DNA of 32,961 nucleotides from Candidatus Sumerlaeota bacterium (GTDB taxonomy: Bacteria > Sumerlaeota > Sumerlaeia > JADFCT01), in NCBI GenBank assembly GCA_026398575.1, contig JAPLSP010000033.1, forward strand, positions 1-32,961, in the 5' to 3' direction. Under the pieces are notes generated by a model, which did not search any database, was not told where the DNA came from, and saw nothing but the letters and a program-made list of their open reading frames with translations. Position 1 is the first letter of the stretch. Each line of letters opens with the position of its first letter. The translations under genes and the position numbers were made by a program. This document shows positions 1 to 7,573 of the stretch, piece by piece.

Positions 1-51
1 TGCCGCTTTTTGCTACGCGGGTCTTGGAGATCATCGAAGCAAAAGCGGCAG
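1..51. other. Inverted repeat at the window edge
   Basis: Bases 1-14 (TGCCGCTTTTTGCT) are complementary to 39-51 (AGCAAAAGCGGCA), with one bulged T. The potential stem is about 13 bp with a 24-nt loop. It lies about 110 nt beyond the stop of the leftward phosphohexomutase gene and could be part of its terminator, but the T-run that would decide this lies outside the window. Nothing coding was seen in 1-160. Confidence 0.3.
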
Positions 52-160
52 CAAGCAACCGCACTCCAAATGCTGGCGCCGTGCCTATTCGCATTAAAAT
101 ATCTCTTTTCGAATTATAATCCAGAATATGGCCATGCAAGCGTATTCGCGAAATCAATCT

Positions 161-2047
161 TTATGCTCCGCTTTGCGCGCCGGATTGCTTGAGAAAGTCC
201 TTTTTTAAATTCTCAGCATATTGCTTCAATGCTTCGCGGCGGCGGGCTGCTTCTTCGGCGCTGGCGAAGGGCGCGCCGTGGCTGTCGCGAAGGTTGAAGT
301 AAAATTTGATCTTGGGTTCGGTGCCGGAGGGGCGCGCGACGACTTTGCCGCGGCCTTCGAGCTCGAACATCAGGACGTTGGCTTCGGGCAGTTGCTTGGG
401 GCCGCGCAAGGCTTTGCCGTTGGCGTCTTTGAAGGGGACGGTCAGGAAGTCGGTGACTTTGGCGACCTTGCATCCGGCAAGTTCCTTCGGCGGCTGGGCG
501 CGCAGGCGATCCATGATACCGCGAATCTGCTCCATGCCGGTTTCGCCCCGCATGTAAACAGAAACCTGGCTTTCATCGAAGACGCCAAAGCGCTGATAGA
601 TTTCCTGAAGGATGCCGGGAATTGTTTTGCCCTGCTCTTTGGCCCAGCGCGCGATTTCCGCCGCCATGCACAAGCCGCCAATACCATCCTTATCGCGGGC
701 GTGCGTCCCGAAGAGATAACCATAGCTCTCCTCGCATCCGAACAAAAAAGTCTTCCCTTTGGCTTTGACTCCTCGCGCCTTCAACCCGGAACTCGAAACT
801 CTTGACTCGGAACTCGGAACTCGGGAGCCGGAACTCGGAACTCGGAACTCGGAACCCTCGCAGAGCGTGGCCTGATTGCCGATCCACTTGAAGCCGGTCA
901 GCGTCAGGATAATTTCAACGCCATAGGTCGCGCAAATCAGCGGCATCAAGTCCGTGGTGACGACGGTTGTGACGATGAGCGGGCGGGGCGGCATTTTCTT
1001 GAGCGCGGTCAGCCGCTCGCAGAGATAATAGGTAAAAAGCGCCGCCATTTGATTGCCGGTCATGAATTGAATCGCGCCGCTGCCGTCGCGCGCCACCATC
1101 CCCATACGGTCGGCGTCCGGGTCGCTGGCCACGGCGATGTCGGCCTTGACCTGCTCCATCAGTTTGATCGCTTCCTCGAAGGCTCTCGGGTCTTCGGGGT
1201 TGGACGATTTGGCGGTTGGGAAGTCTGGATCGGGCGCGATTTGCGAGGCGACTTCGTGATAATCCGTAAATCCCCACATCGTGAGCGCCTTGCCCGCCAG
1301 CGTACCGCCGACGCCGTGGAGCGGCGTATAGACGACGCGCACGGACGCGCCGTTTTTGCGATTGCCTTCGGGATCAAGCGAGACTTTTGCGACGGCGGAA
1401 AGGAACTTGAGATCCATCTCCTCCCCGATCATTTTGATCTTTCCTTGGGCTTTGGCGGTTTTCATGTCGAGACGCTTGACGGAGGCGAGCGAAGAAATCT
1501 TTTGCGCTTCCTTGATGACGCCGACGTCGTGCGGCGGAATCATCTGTCCGCCATCGCTCCAGTAGGCCTTGTAACCGTTGTATTCGGGCGGGTTATGGCT
1601 GGCGGTGATCATGATGCCAACATCGGCCTTCAGCGCGCGCACGGCGAAGGAGACTTCCGGCGTCAGGCGCAGTTCCTTGAAAAGATACGCTGTGAATCCA
1701 TTGCCCGCCAGCACTTCGGCTGTTACCTGAGCGAAGAAGGCGGAATTGTGGCGGCTATCGTAGCAGATGACCGCCGAGGGTTTGGATTTTTTGATGGTTT
1801 TGAGAAGGTAGTTGACCAAGCCTTGAGTGGCCATGGCGACCACCGGCTCATTCATGCGGTTTGTTCCGGCGCCCATGATTCCGCGCAGGCCGCCTGTGCC
1901 GAATTCCAGATCGCAATAAAAGCGGTCGCGAATGGCTTTTTGAGCATCCTCCGGAATCAACCGGAGCAATTCTTCTTTCGCCGATTCGATTTTCAGCCAT
2001 TGGGCAAAGACTTCATAGGTTTCTTCGATGGTGCGGATTGGGGGCAT
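161..2047 (-). CDS. Phosphoglucomutase/phosphomannomutase family protein
   Basis: Alpha-D-phosphohexomutase, interconverting sugar 1- and 6-phosphates in the cytoplasm. All family landmarks are present in order: the active-site serine loop TASHNP (Ser about 150), the metal loop DPDADR, the sugar loop GCEESYGYLFG and the phosphate loop RPSGTEPKIKFY near the C-terminus. The length of about 628 aa fits the long bacterial PgcA-like branch. The start at 2047 is chosen because GGAGA lies just upstream. The frame stays open to 2098, but that stretch is a CACGGAC repeat array and would give an unnatural N-terminus. Residues of about 397-420 come from ten tandem heptanucleotides (788-857) and sit in the variable region before GCEESYGY, so they look like a loop insertion. 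It is the last gene of a leftward set after rmlD and the Uma2 gene, which suits nucleotide-sugar supply. Glucose versus mannose specificity cannot be read from sequence. Confidence 0.93.
   Translation of the reverse strand: MPPIRTIEETYEVFAQWLKIESAKEELLRLIPEDAQKAIRDRFYCDLEFGTGGLRGIMGAGTNRMNEPVVAMATQGLVNYLLKTIKKSKPSAVICYDSRHNSAFFAQVTAEVLAGNGFTAYLFKELRLTPEVSFAVRALKADVGIMITASHNPPEYNGYKAYWSDGGQMIPPHDVGVIKEAQKISSLASVKRLDMKTAKAQGKIKMIGEEMDLKFLSAVAKVSLDPEGNRKNGASVRVVYTPLHGVGGTLAGKALTMWGFTDYHEVASQIAPDPDFPTAKSSNPEDPRAFEEAIKLMEQVKADIAVASDPDADRMGMVARDGSGAIQFMTGNQMAALFTYYLCERLTALKKMPPRPLIVTTVVTTDLMPLICATYGVEIILTLTGFKWIGNQATLCEGSEFRVPSSGSRVPSSESRVSSSGLKARGVKAKGKTFLFGCEESYGYLFGTHARDKDGIGGLCMAAEIARWAKEQGKTIPGILQEIYQRFGVFDESQVSVYMRGETGMEQIRGIMDRLRAQPPKELAGCKVAKVTDFLTVPFKDANGKALRGPKQLPEANVLMFELEGRGKVVARPSGTEPKIKFYFNLRDSHGAPFASAEEAARRREALKQYAENLKKDFLKQSGAQSGA
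788..857. repeat. Heptanucleotide array GGAACTC inside the phosphohexomutase gene
   Basis: Ten consecutive 7-nt units are in perfect register, six of them exactly GGAACTC and four degenerate. Because 7 is not a multiple of 3, every reading frame of the coding strand gives the same seven-residue cycle (S-E-F-R-V-P-S), with no stop. The opposite strand is also stop-free. The same unit recurs at 22324-22358. Confidence 0.9.
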
Positions 2048-2068
2048 GGATTTTCTCCAAGGGAATGT

Positions 2069-2112
2069 GGACGGACACGGACTCACACGGACAGGCACGG
2101 ACGGGCACGGAC
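2069..2112. repeat. CACGGAC decamer array in the phosphohexomutase leader
   Basis: Four to five degenerate copies of a roughly 10-nt unit, CACGGAC plus three variable bases, lie between the Uma2 stop and the phosphohexomutase start. The first copies begin about 20 nt upstream of the ATG, so the array would be in the 5' leader or the intercistronic RNA. The same family makes the long hairpin at 31269-31358. Confidence 0.8.
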
Positions 2113-2157
2113 TTATAGGGGAAGCCTTGACCTTTCATTATTGGGGTTGATAAATCA

Positions 2158-2817
2158 TTAGCTCTTGTCGCCGATTATTTTTTGCAGCGCCTTGAGGTGT
2201 TCGTTGGGCGAGAAGAGGGCCATGCGCGGGATGCAAAAGCCGGTTACTACTTTGGATTCTATCGTTGGATTGAGCGGCGATCCCTGCAACTGGTATTGCT
2301 CGCCCTCCAACACATAGCGTTCGACAGTCATGGCTACCGGATCAATGATCCAATACTCCGCCACGCCATGCGCGGCATAGTCTTCGAATTTGACTCCGCG
2401 ATCGTATTTTTCCGTACTCGGTGATAGTATCTCCGCGATGAAATCAGGTGCCGGGAACCGAAGGGTTTCCGGTTGAATGATGTTTGCTTTTTTCTGACTG
2501 AAGAAACAAACATCCGGCTCATAATCATTGCGGGTCAATGAGATCAATGCCTTTTCAAAATAAACGGCGCCCAGATGATGCGCCTCAACATAATGGGCGA
2601 GCAGTTCGGTCAAGTAGCGGCTGACATTGATGTGCAGGGCGCTTGCGGGCGATTGCATGGTAATCTCCCCATTGATGAACTCAGTTTTCCCATCTTCTGT
2701 AAGCTCGTTATGAAACCGCTGCCGCGCCTCTTGCTCATGCTGCAAAATATCAATAATGATGGCGGAATAGCGTGGCAGTTCCGGCGAAGCGACGATTTGC
2801 TCGAGCAGCGCGTTCAT
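2158..2817 (-). CDS. Uma2 family (DUF820) restriction-endonuclease-like protein
   Basis: A 219-aa protein with the Uma2/DUF820 pattern, a PD-(D/E)XK nuclease fold. The acidic YEPDVCFF segment is followed by PDFIAEILSPST, then KFEDYAAHGVAEYWIIDP, which matches the usual P-D-x-x-x-E-I-x-S-P-S-T and Y-x-x-x-G-V-x-E-Y-W order. A charged helical N-terminus of about 40 residues precedes the core. The start codon overlaps the rmlD stop by 4 nt (ATGA), so translation is probably coupled. Uma2 genes are commonly multicopy in cyanobacteria and planctomycete-like genomes, and their physiological role is not established. Nothing links this copy functionally to sugar metabolism beyond the overlap. Confidence 0.85.
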   Translation of the reverse strand: MNALLEQIVASPELPRYSAIIIDILQHEQEARQRFHNELTEDGKTEFINGEITMQSPASALHINVSRYLTELLAHYVEAHHLGAVYFEKALISLTRNDYEPDVCFFSQKKANIIQPETLRFPAPDFIAEILSPSTEKYDRGVKFEDYAAHGVAEYWIIDPVAMTVERYVLEGEQYQLQGSPLNPTIESKVVTGFCIPRMALFSPNEHLKALQKIIGDKS

Positions 2818-3761
2818 AGCGGTTGTCTCCTGCGGAAGTATTCTTTCAGGGATTCTTTCCAGTCCGGCAGCAGGTCCAGTCCAAATTCCTGAAGGCGCGA
2901 ACTTTCCAGGACTGCATAGATCGGGCGGGGGGCTTTTCCGCCGTATTCGGCCAATGTGATCGGCTCGATCTGCACGCCGCTGACTCCGGCGGCGATCATG
3001 ATTTCATGGGCGAACTCAAACCATGTGCACTGCCCCTGATTACATATATGGAATATTCCCTGAGCGCCAGTGGTTAGAAGCTCGATGATTTTTTGAGACA
3101 AATCGAAGGTGAAGGTGGGCGAGCCGTGCTGATCGTTGACCACTTTGAGAATGGGGTTCTTTTGGGCGGCGGCGAGGATCGCTTCGATGAAGTTTTTTCT
3201 AAATTTCCAGCAATGGACGCCTTGGAGCCATGAGGCGCGCACGATCAAGTGATCGGGGACCAGGCCGGCAACGTGCTCTTCGCCCCGCGCCTTGGAGATG
3301 CCATAAACGCCCAGCGGATTGACCGGCGCGTGTTCGTTGTAGGGTTTCGTGGCGCGCCCGTCAAAGACGTAGTCCGTGCTGATATAAACCAATCGCGCGC
3401 CGAGTTCCTGACAGACCAGCGCGATGTGCCGGGTTCCTTCGGAGTTGACGGCGAAACAAACGTCGGGTTCCTCCTCGGCCTTGTCCACGTTGGTATATGC
3501 CGCCCCATGAATCACGACGTCAGGGCGCGCCTCGGTCAGGCGCTGGCGGACCTGCTGTTCATCGGTCACATCCATGAGTTCCCGAGTGGCGCCGATGACC
3601 TCGATTCCCCGCTGGCGCAGGGTCTCGCAAAGGTCCACTCCGAGCATTCCATCGGCGCCGGTGACAAAGGGCAGACGCGGCTTGAATGAAGAACCGGGTT
3701 CAAGGCTGCGCGGCGATTTTGGCGTTTTTTTCGAAACGCTCTTTTGCATTTTCGGCTTCAT
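2814..3761 (-). CDS. rfbD: dTDP-4-dehydrorhamnose reductase
   Basis: NAD(P)H-dependent reductase for the last step of dTDP-L-rhamnose synthesis. It is an extended SDR-fold protein. The nucleotide-binding turn VTGADGMLG comes near residue 33, followed by DVVIHGAAYTNVDKAE, STDYVFDG and the catalytic YGISKARGE (Tyr-x-x-x-Lys). RASWLQG and the C-terminal ARPIYAVLESSRLQEFGL are also typical of RfbD/RmlD. The start at 3761 has a good GAGGAA site a few bases upstream. It gives a basic, low-complexity N-terminal extension of about 30 residues before the Rossmann core, which is unusual for the family. The gene heads the leftward set rfbD, Uma2, phosphohexomutase. RmlA, B and C are not in the window. 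Confidence 0.9.
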   Translation of the reverse strand: MKPKMQKSVSKKTPKSPRSLEPGSSFKPRLPFVTGADGMLGVDLCETLRQRGIEVIGATRELMDVTDEQQVRQRLTEARPDVVIHGAAYTNVDKAEEEPDVCFAVNSEGTRHIALVCQELGARLVYISTDYVFDGRATKPYNEHAPVNPLGVYGISKARGEEHVAGLVPDHLIVRASWLQGVHCWKFRKNFIEAILAAAQKNPILKVVNDQHGSPTFTFDLSQKIIELLTTGAQGIFHICNQGQCTWFEFAHEIMIAAGVSGVQIEPITLAEYGGKAPRPIYAVLESSRLQEFGLDLLPDWKESLKEYFRRRQPL

Positions 3762-4121
3762 GGTAATTCCTCAGAGGCAGGAACTATGCCCTGACTTGGG
3801 CTCGGATGTCAATCGCTGCAAATTGCCTGTGCATAAAATCATACCGTGGGGAAGATTCTCAGGCATATTCCGCTTGCAACCGGCTGGATGCGTCCGATAG
3901 CATTTCTTGCGCAATTAAAATATAGATAACATCAAAGCGTAATTTGAAAAACGCGCGACATGAGCAGCTTTTCGCGATTCGTTCCCGTTGAGAGCGCGCA
4001 TCTCAAATAAAATCAATCCCACCGCTCTCGCGCAGCGGCTTTGAGATACAGCGGTTCTTCTGGTTCAGTCGTCGGAAATCCTCCTCATGTCCCCATCCCG
4101 AGAAGGAGGATAGATATCTCA
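3762..4121. other. Divergent intergenic region between rfbD and rny
   Basis: About 360 nt without a credible gene; it must carry the promoters for both flanking directions. AT-rich stretches occur around 3913-3930 and 4005-4012, but I could not place a -35/-10 pair with proper spacing. A short dyad, TTGAGA at 3988-3993 and TCTCAA at 4001-4006, might be an operator. An in-frame open stretch from 4041 to the RNase Y start does not look like protein. Confidence 0.4.
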
Positions 4122-5687
4122 ATGGACCCGATAGTTGTTGGCGTCGCGGCAGGAGCCGGCGGCGTTCTAATCGGGGTCTTGCTAGGGGCGATAGGCACTT
4201 TTTTCCGAATGCGTCACGCCAAGGCCACCGTCACGGCCGAAGCGACGCGCAAACTTGAGGAAGACGAAAAGGAGCTGCGTCGGAAGGCCAAGCAATTTGA
4301 AATTGAAATCCGCGAGAAGGCCCTGAAGACGCAGGAGGAACTCGAGAAAGAGGTTGAGAAGCGTCGAGCCGAATATGACCGTCTGGAAAAGAAAGTCCAA
4401 GCACGCGAGAGCACGCTGGACCGGAAGTTCGAAGCGGTGGATAAACGCGAGCGCACCCTGAAGGACGGGGAGCGGACGCTGGAAACCAAGCAGAAAACGC
4501 TTGATAAAAAAATCGGTGATATAGACGCCAAGTACGAGGAACTCAGGAAAAAGTGTGAAGAAGTCTCCGGCATGACCGCCGAGCAAGTGAAGCAAATGCT
4601 CCTGGAATCCGTGGAAAAGGAAGCCAGGCTTGAAGCGGCAGCGCTGATAAAACGCATTGAAACCGAGACGAAGGAAATCGCGGACAAGAAAGCCCGCCAA
4701 ATCCTGGTTCTCGCCATCGAAAAACTAGCCAATCAAACCGTAACGGAATCCACAGTCTCCGTGGTCCAGCTGCCTGGCGACGACATGAAAGGCCGGATTA
4801 TTGGCCGTGAAGGCCGTAATATCCGCGCCTTGGAAGCCGCCACCGGCTGCAACATCATCGTGGACGACACGCCCGAAGCGATTGTCATTTCGTGCTTTGA
4901 TCCATTCCGGCGCGAAGTGGCCCGGTTGGCTTTGGGCAAGTTGATTGGCGATGGCCGGATTCATCCAGGCCGGATCGAAGAGGTGGTCGCGCGAGCCACC
5001 AAGGACCTTACCGATCAGACTGTCGAGGCCGCCGAGCAGGTGTGCTTCGATCTGGGAATTCATGATATTCATCCCGAAGTTCTCCGGTTGCTGGGACGGT
5101 TGAAATACCGCACCAGCTATGGACAGAACTGCCTCATGCACTCGCAGGAGGTGGCCTATCTGGCCGGAATGATGGCTTCGGAGTTGAACATTGACCCCAA
5201 AGCGGCCAAGCGGGCCGGATTGCTGCACGACCTTGGCAAAGCCGTCAGCCACGAGAGCGAAGGCCCTCATGCCTTGATCGGCGCGGAATTGCTCAAGAAA
5301 TATCATGAAAAACCGGCCATTATTCATGCCGCCGCCGCCCATCATGGCGAGGAAGAACCCAAGACCCTGATCGCCGTGCTGATTCAGGCGGCCGATACCT
5401 TGTCGGCGGCCCGTCCCGGCGCCCGCAGGGAAACGCTGGAAACCTACGTCAAGCGGCTGGAATCACTCGAGGGAATCGCCAACTCCTTTGATGGAGTGGA
5501 GCGTTCGTTTGCAATTCAGGCCGGGCGCGAGTTGCGCATTGCAGTGGACCCGGGCCGGCTGGGCGACAACGAATGCGCGGCGTTGGCGCGCGACATCGCC
5601 AAGCGCGTCGAGCAGGAGATGCAGTATCCAGGCCAGATCAAGATCACCGTTTTGCGCGAGTTGCGCGTGACGGACTATGCCAAGTAG
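4122..5687 (+). CDS. rny: Ribonuclease Y
   Basis: Membrane-anchored endoribonuclease that starts mRNA turnover. The 521-aa length is typical. An N-terminal membrane helix (residues 1-27) is followed by a long charged coiled coil (about 30-200), a KH domain with [14 protein letters not shown] at 224 onward, and an HD domain with His340 (HSQEVAYL) and His369-Asp370 (LLHDLGKA). The C-terminal region ends with the conserved [10 protein letters not shown]. The ATG at 4122 is preceded by a strong AAGGAGGA at 4103-4110. The earlier ATG at 4041 would put a polar tail before the membrane anchor and is rejected. It appears monocistronic, with a hairpin following at 5728-5786. Confidence 0.96.
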   Translation: MDPIVVGVAAGAGGVLIGVLLGAIGTFFRMRHAKATVTAEATRKLEEDEKELRRKAKQFEIEIREKALKTQEELEKEVEKRRAEYDRLEKKVQARESTLDRKFEAVDKRERTLKDGERTLETKQKTLDKKIGDIDAKYEELRKKCEEVSGMTAEQVKQMLLESVEKEARLEAAALIKRIETETKEIADKKARQILVLAIEKLANQTVTESTVSVVQLPGDDMKGRIIGREGRNIRALEAATGCNIIVDDTPEAIVISCFDPFRREVARLALGKLIGDGRIHPGRIEEVVARATKDLTDQTVEAAEQVCFDLGIHDIHPEVLRLLGRLKYRTSYGQNCLMHSQEVAYLAGMMASELNIDPKAAKRAGLLHDLGKAVSHESEGPHALIGAELLKKYHEKPAIIHAAAAHHGEEEPKTLIAVLIQAADTLSAARPGARRETLETYVKRLESLEGIANSFDGVERSFAIQAGRELRIAVDPGRLGDNECAALARDIAKRVEQEMQYPGQIKITVLRELRVTDYAK

Positions 5688-5727
5688 GTTGTAGGATCAA
5701 GCGGCTAAAGCGCCAAGCAGGTTTACG

Positions 5728-5786
5728 GGCGGAAGGCGGATTGCGAGCGAGCCATTCTTGGCCGTCCGCAGCTTCCGTCTTCCGCC
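5728..5786 (+). terminator. Possible terminator hairpin after rny
   Basis: GGCGGAAGGCGGA (5728-5740) pairs with TCCGTCTTCCGCC (5774-5786), with one mismatch across 13 bp. The sequence TAGTGTTTTAG follows. The 33-nt loop is long and the T-run is weak, so the call is tentative. It separates rny from the ATPase/TOPRIM module. Confidence 0.35.
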
Positions 5787-5823
5787 TAGTGTTTTAGAGC
5801 GAATCCGGCAAAGGGGTAGTACA

Positions 5824-6699
5824 ATGAAAATTTCTCGAATCTATCTTGAGAAATTCAAGCGAATTGACAAGCTTGAGATCAGGGTTATAAATGGTCTTAC
5901 AGAGGATATTGCGGATCAGTTTCTTCTTCTCGGCGATAATGGAACGGGCAAGACCACCGTGCTGCAAGCGGTGGCGCTGTGCCTATCGAAAGCCTCAGGG
6001 AGTATAAAAAGTGTCTCGGATTTCGACTGGTTGGGTTGGACTCCGGGGCGTTATGAAGAATGGGGTACGCCACTGATTGAACTTGAGATTTGGTTTTCTG
6101 AAGAAGAGATCAACGCGACTATCGAAGTGGCGCGAAAGTGGCTGGAACTCAGGAATCCTCCGGAGCCCATTTTGCCTGGTCAAAGCCACAAGCTGATCCT
6201 TCGCTTACGCGGCGAATGGAGCGAGGTGCTGGACGAGAGCGGCGTGAACAGAAAAGAGAATCATTTCCAACTGAAGGGGCGTCACTATGCCTCGCAGTTA
6301 AGGAAGACTTCGCCTAAGTTCAGGGATTACTACAACAACCTGCCGGGCTTCTTTTGGTTTGACCAATTTCGCAATCTTGCCTCCCCGCCCATCGAAAGCA
6401 AAGATGAGGAAAATGCCGGACAGGTATCCTACAAGATCGGTGTGGCTCGATTGCGGCGACACCTTAACAATTGGAAGCTGAACCAGCTGGCGGGCGTGCG
6501 CGGAGGTCCAGACTGGCTTCTGGAATTGGAGAATAGCTTCAAGAGGATCTTCCCAGGGCGCTCATTTCACGGATTAGAGCCAATGTACAAATCCGGGCAA
6601 CCAGCGCCGGAAGACTATTATTTCACCCTATCCGACGGTAGTTACAGCTATGATCTTGAGGAGATGTCAGGAGGCGAGCAGTCGGGTTTCCCAATTTAG
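5824..6699 (+). CDS. AAA family ATPase, C-terminally truncated
   Basis: The N-terminal part of an ABC/SMC-like AAA ATPase of the AAA_15/AAA_21 type. Residues 37-44 are a perfect Walker A (GDNGTGKT) within LLLGDNGTGKTTVLQA, and an ABC signature MSGGEQ lies at 281-286. Five residues later the frame ends, so the Walker B, D-loop and switch His expected in the next 60-70 residues are missing. In the +1 frame, bases 6689-6742 read like a family C-terminus (SPEEIFRLRGGRLCL) and stop at 6745, which would overlap the next gene by 10 nt. A frame-disrupting internal deletion is therefore more likely than a natural short form. The start is set by AAGGGG upstream of 5824. Codon use looks more AT-rich than the neighbours. 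Partnered with the TOPRIM-like gene downstream, it resembles two-gene defence modules such as PARIS or OLD-type systems. Confidence 0.75.
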   Translation: MKISRIYLEKFKRIDKLEIRVINGLTEDIADQFLLLGDNGTGKTTVLQAVALCLSKASGSIKSVSDFDWLGWTPGRYEEWGTPLIELEIWFSEEEINATIEVARKWLELRNPPEPILPGQSHKLILRLRGEWSEVLDESGVNRKENHFQLKGRHYASQLRKTSPKFRDYYNNLPGFFWFDQFRNLASPPIESKDEENAGQVSYKIGVARLRRHLNNWKLNQLAGVRGGPDWLLELENSFKRIFPGRSFHGLEPMYKSGQPAPEDYYFTLSDGSYSYDLEEMSGGEQSGFPI

Positions 6700-6735
6700 C
6701 CCGGAGGAAATATTCCGCTTGCGGGGAGGCAGACT

Positions 6736-7572
6736 ATGCCTGTGAGCCTCCTCTTCTGCGAAGGTGGGCCGAAAAGCCCCGATATTCGAGTTCTCAATAA
6801 ACTTCTAGTCGGGATTCAAGTTCAAGGCAAGGGCGGGAAGTATAGAATGGGTGACCGAGTTCTTGCCCGCCGTGACGCTGATCCTCCGAACGCCAATGCC
6901 GTGTGGGGAATTCTTGATGGCGATTTCATCAAGGATTGGGCGATTCCAACGAACAGACCGCGTCCATGGCATTCATCGGAAGGTCACGATTTCGGTTGGC
7001 GGTGGGAAAGAAAAGAAATCGAAAACTACCTGATAGATCCCGATGTTGTCCAAAACGCCTTACCCCTAAATGCTCTGAACGTCGCAGCCTACAAGCGAGC
7101 GCTTGAAGCCGCACGCGACAGCCTGTGCTTGTATCAGGCTGCGCGAACGGCCTTGAGCGCCAATCGCCGAAGATTCAGGGATCTAGAATCATCCTTTGGA
7201 AAAGAGAAAGGCAAGCAAAATCACCGTTTCCCAGAGCGTTTGGATGAAGCATCTTGCTTGGCCGGCATTAGGGAGGCGGTCGCCTATCATCAAACAGCCC
7301 AAATTGTTCAGCCAGAAAACGTGATAGATTCTTTTCAAAGGTATAAGGGCGAATGTCAAACTGGCGGAATGAGATATCAGAGCTTCATGCATTCCTTCGC
7401 AGGCAAGGACTTGCTCTGGATGATGAGGGATTGGTTTTCCCAGAACGGCTTCAAAAGCCCATGGGTGTTTCTGGAGATGATATTACATGGCATACGGCAA
7501 ACCGCGGATGATATTGCGAATTGGCTCCCAGAGTGGAAGGAACTGAAAGAGATCATCTTCAGCATCCCTTAA
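6736..7572 (+). CDS. DUF4435/TOPRIM-like protein, partner of the AAA ATPase
   Basis: A 278-aa protein with the hallmarks of the DUF4435/OLD-TOPRIM nuclease-like fold. Near the N-terminus LLFCEGGPKSPD supplies the first acidic residue (Glu9). ILDGDF (Asp61, Asp63) gives the D-x-D, and WERKEIENYLIDP (about 90-102) is the typical DUF4435 E-N-Y-L segment. The C-terminal half is helical and not recognised. The start is supported by GGGAGG six bases upstream. In PARIS, an AAA_15 ATPase (AriA) is paired with a DUF4435 TOPRIM effector (AriB), and the gene order here is the same. The evidence supports a family resemblance, not membership. With the ATPase apparently broken, the effector could be inactive, orphaned or freed from control. 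The frame itself is intact. Confidence 0.7.
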   Translation: MPVSLLFCEGGPKSPDIRVLNKLLVGIQVQGKGGKYRMGDRVLARRDADPPNANAVWGILDGDFIKDWAIPTNRPRPWHSSEGHDFGWRWERKEIENYLIDPDVVQNALPLNALNVAAYKRALEAARDSLCLYQAARTALSANRRRFRDLESSFGKEKGKQNHRFPERLDEASCLAGIREAVAYHQTAQIVQPENVIDSFQRYKGECQTGGMRYQSFMHSFAGKDLLWMMRDWFSQNGFKSPWVFLEMILHGIRQTADDIANWLPEWKELKEIIFSIP

Positions 7573-7573
7573 T

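Noticed and set aside
88..120. A TATAAT-like promoter at 115-120
   Set aside because: There is no -35 element at proper distance, and no gene starts downstream on that strand.
1049..2161. A 370-codon open frame on the plus strand opposite the phosphohexomutase
   Set aside because: It is the antisense shadow of a well-supported gene in GC-rich DNA and has no protein family features. Similar long shadows at 20725-22176, 27452-28840, 30126-31172 and 7598-8605 were discarded for the same reason.
3907..3927. TTGCGC / TATAGAT promoter for rny
   Set aside because: The spacing of 8 nt is too short for a sigma-70 type promoter.
6684..6690. Slippery heptamer G-GGT-TTC near the end of the truncated ATPase, suggesting programmed -1 frameshifting
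   Set aside because: The -1 frame leads to a sequence without family features (PNLARRKYSACG...). The family-like C-terminus is in the +1 frame, and Walker B would still be missing.
5824..7572. Firm assignment of the ATPase/TOPRIM pair as PARIS
   Set aside because: Order and domain types fit, but similar pairs occur in other OLD-like systems and the ATPase is incomplete. Only resemblance is claimed.
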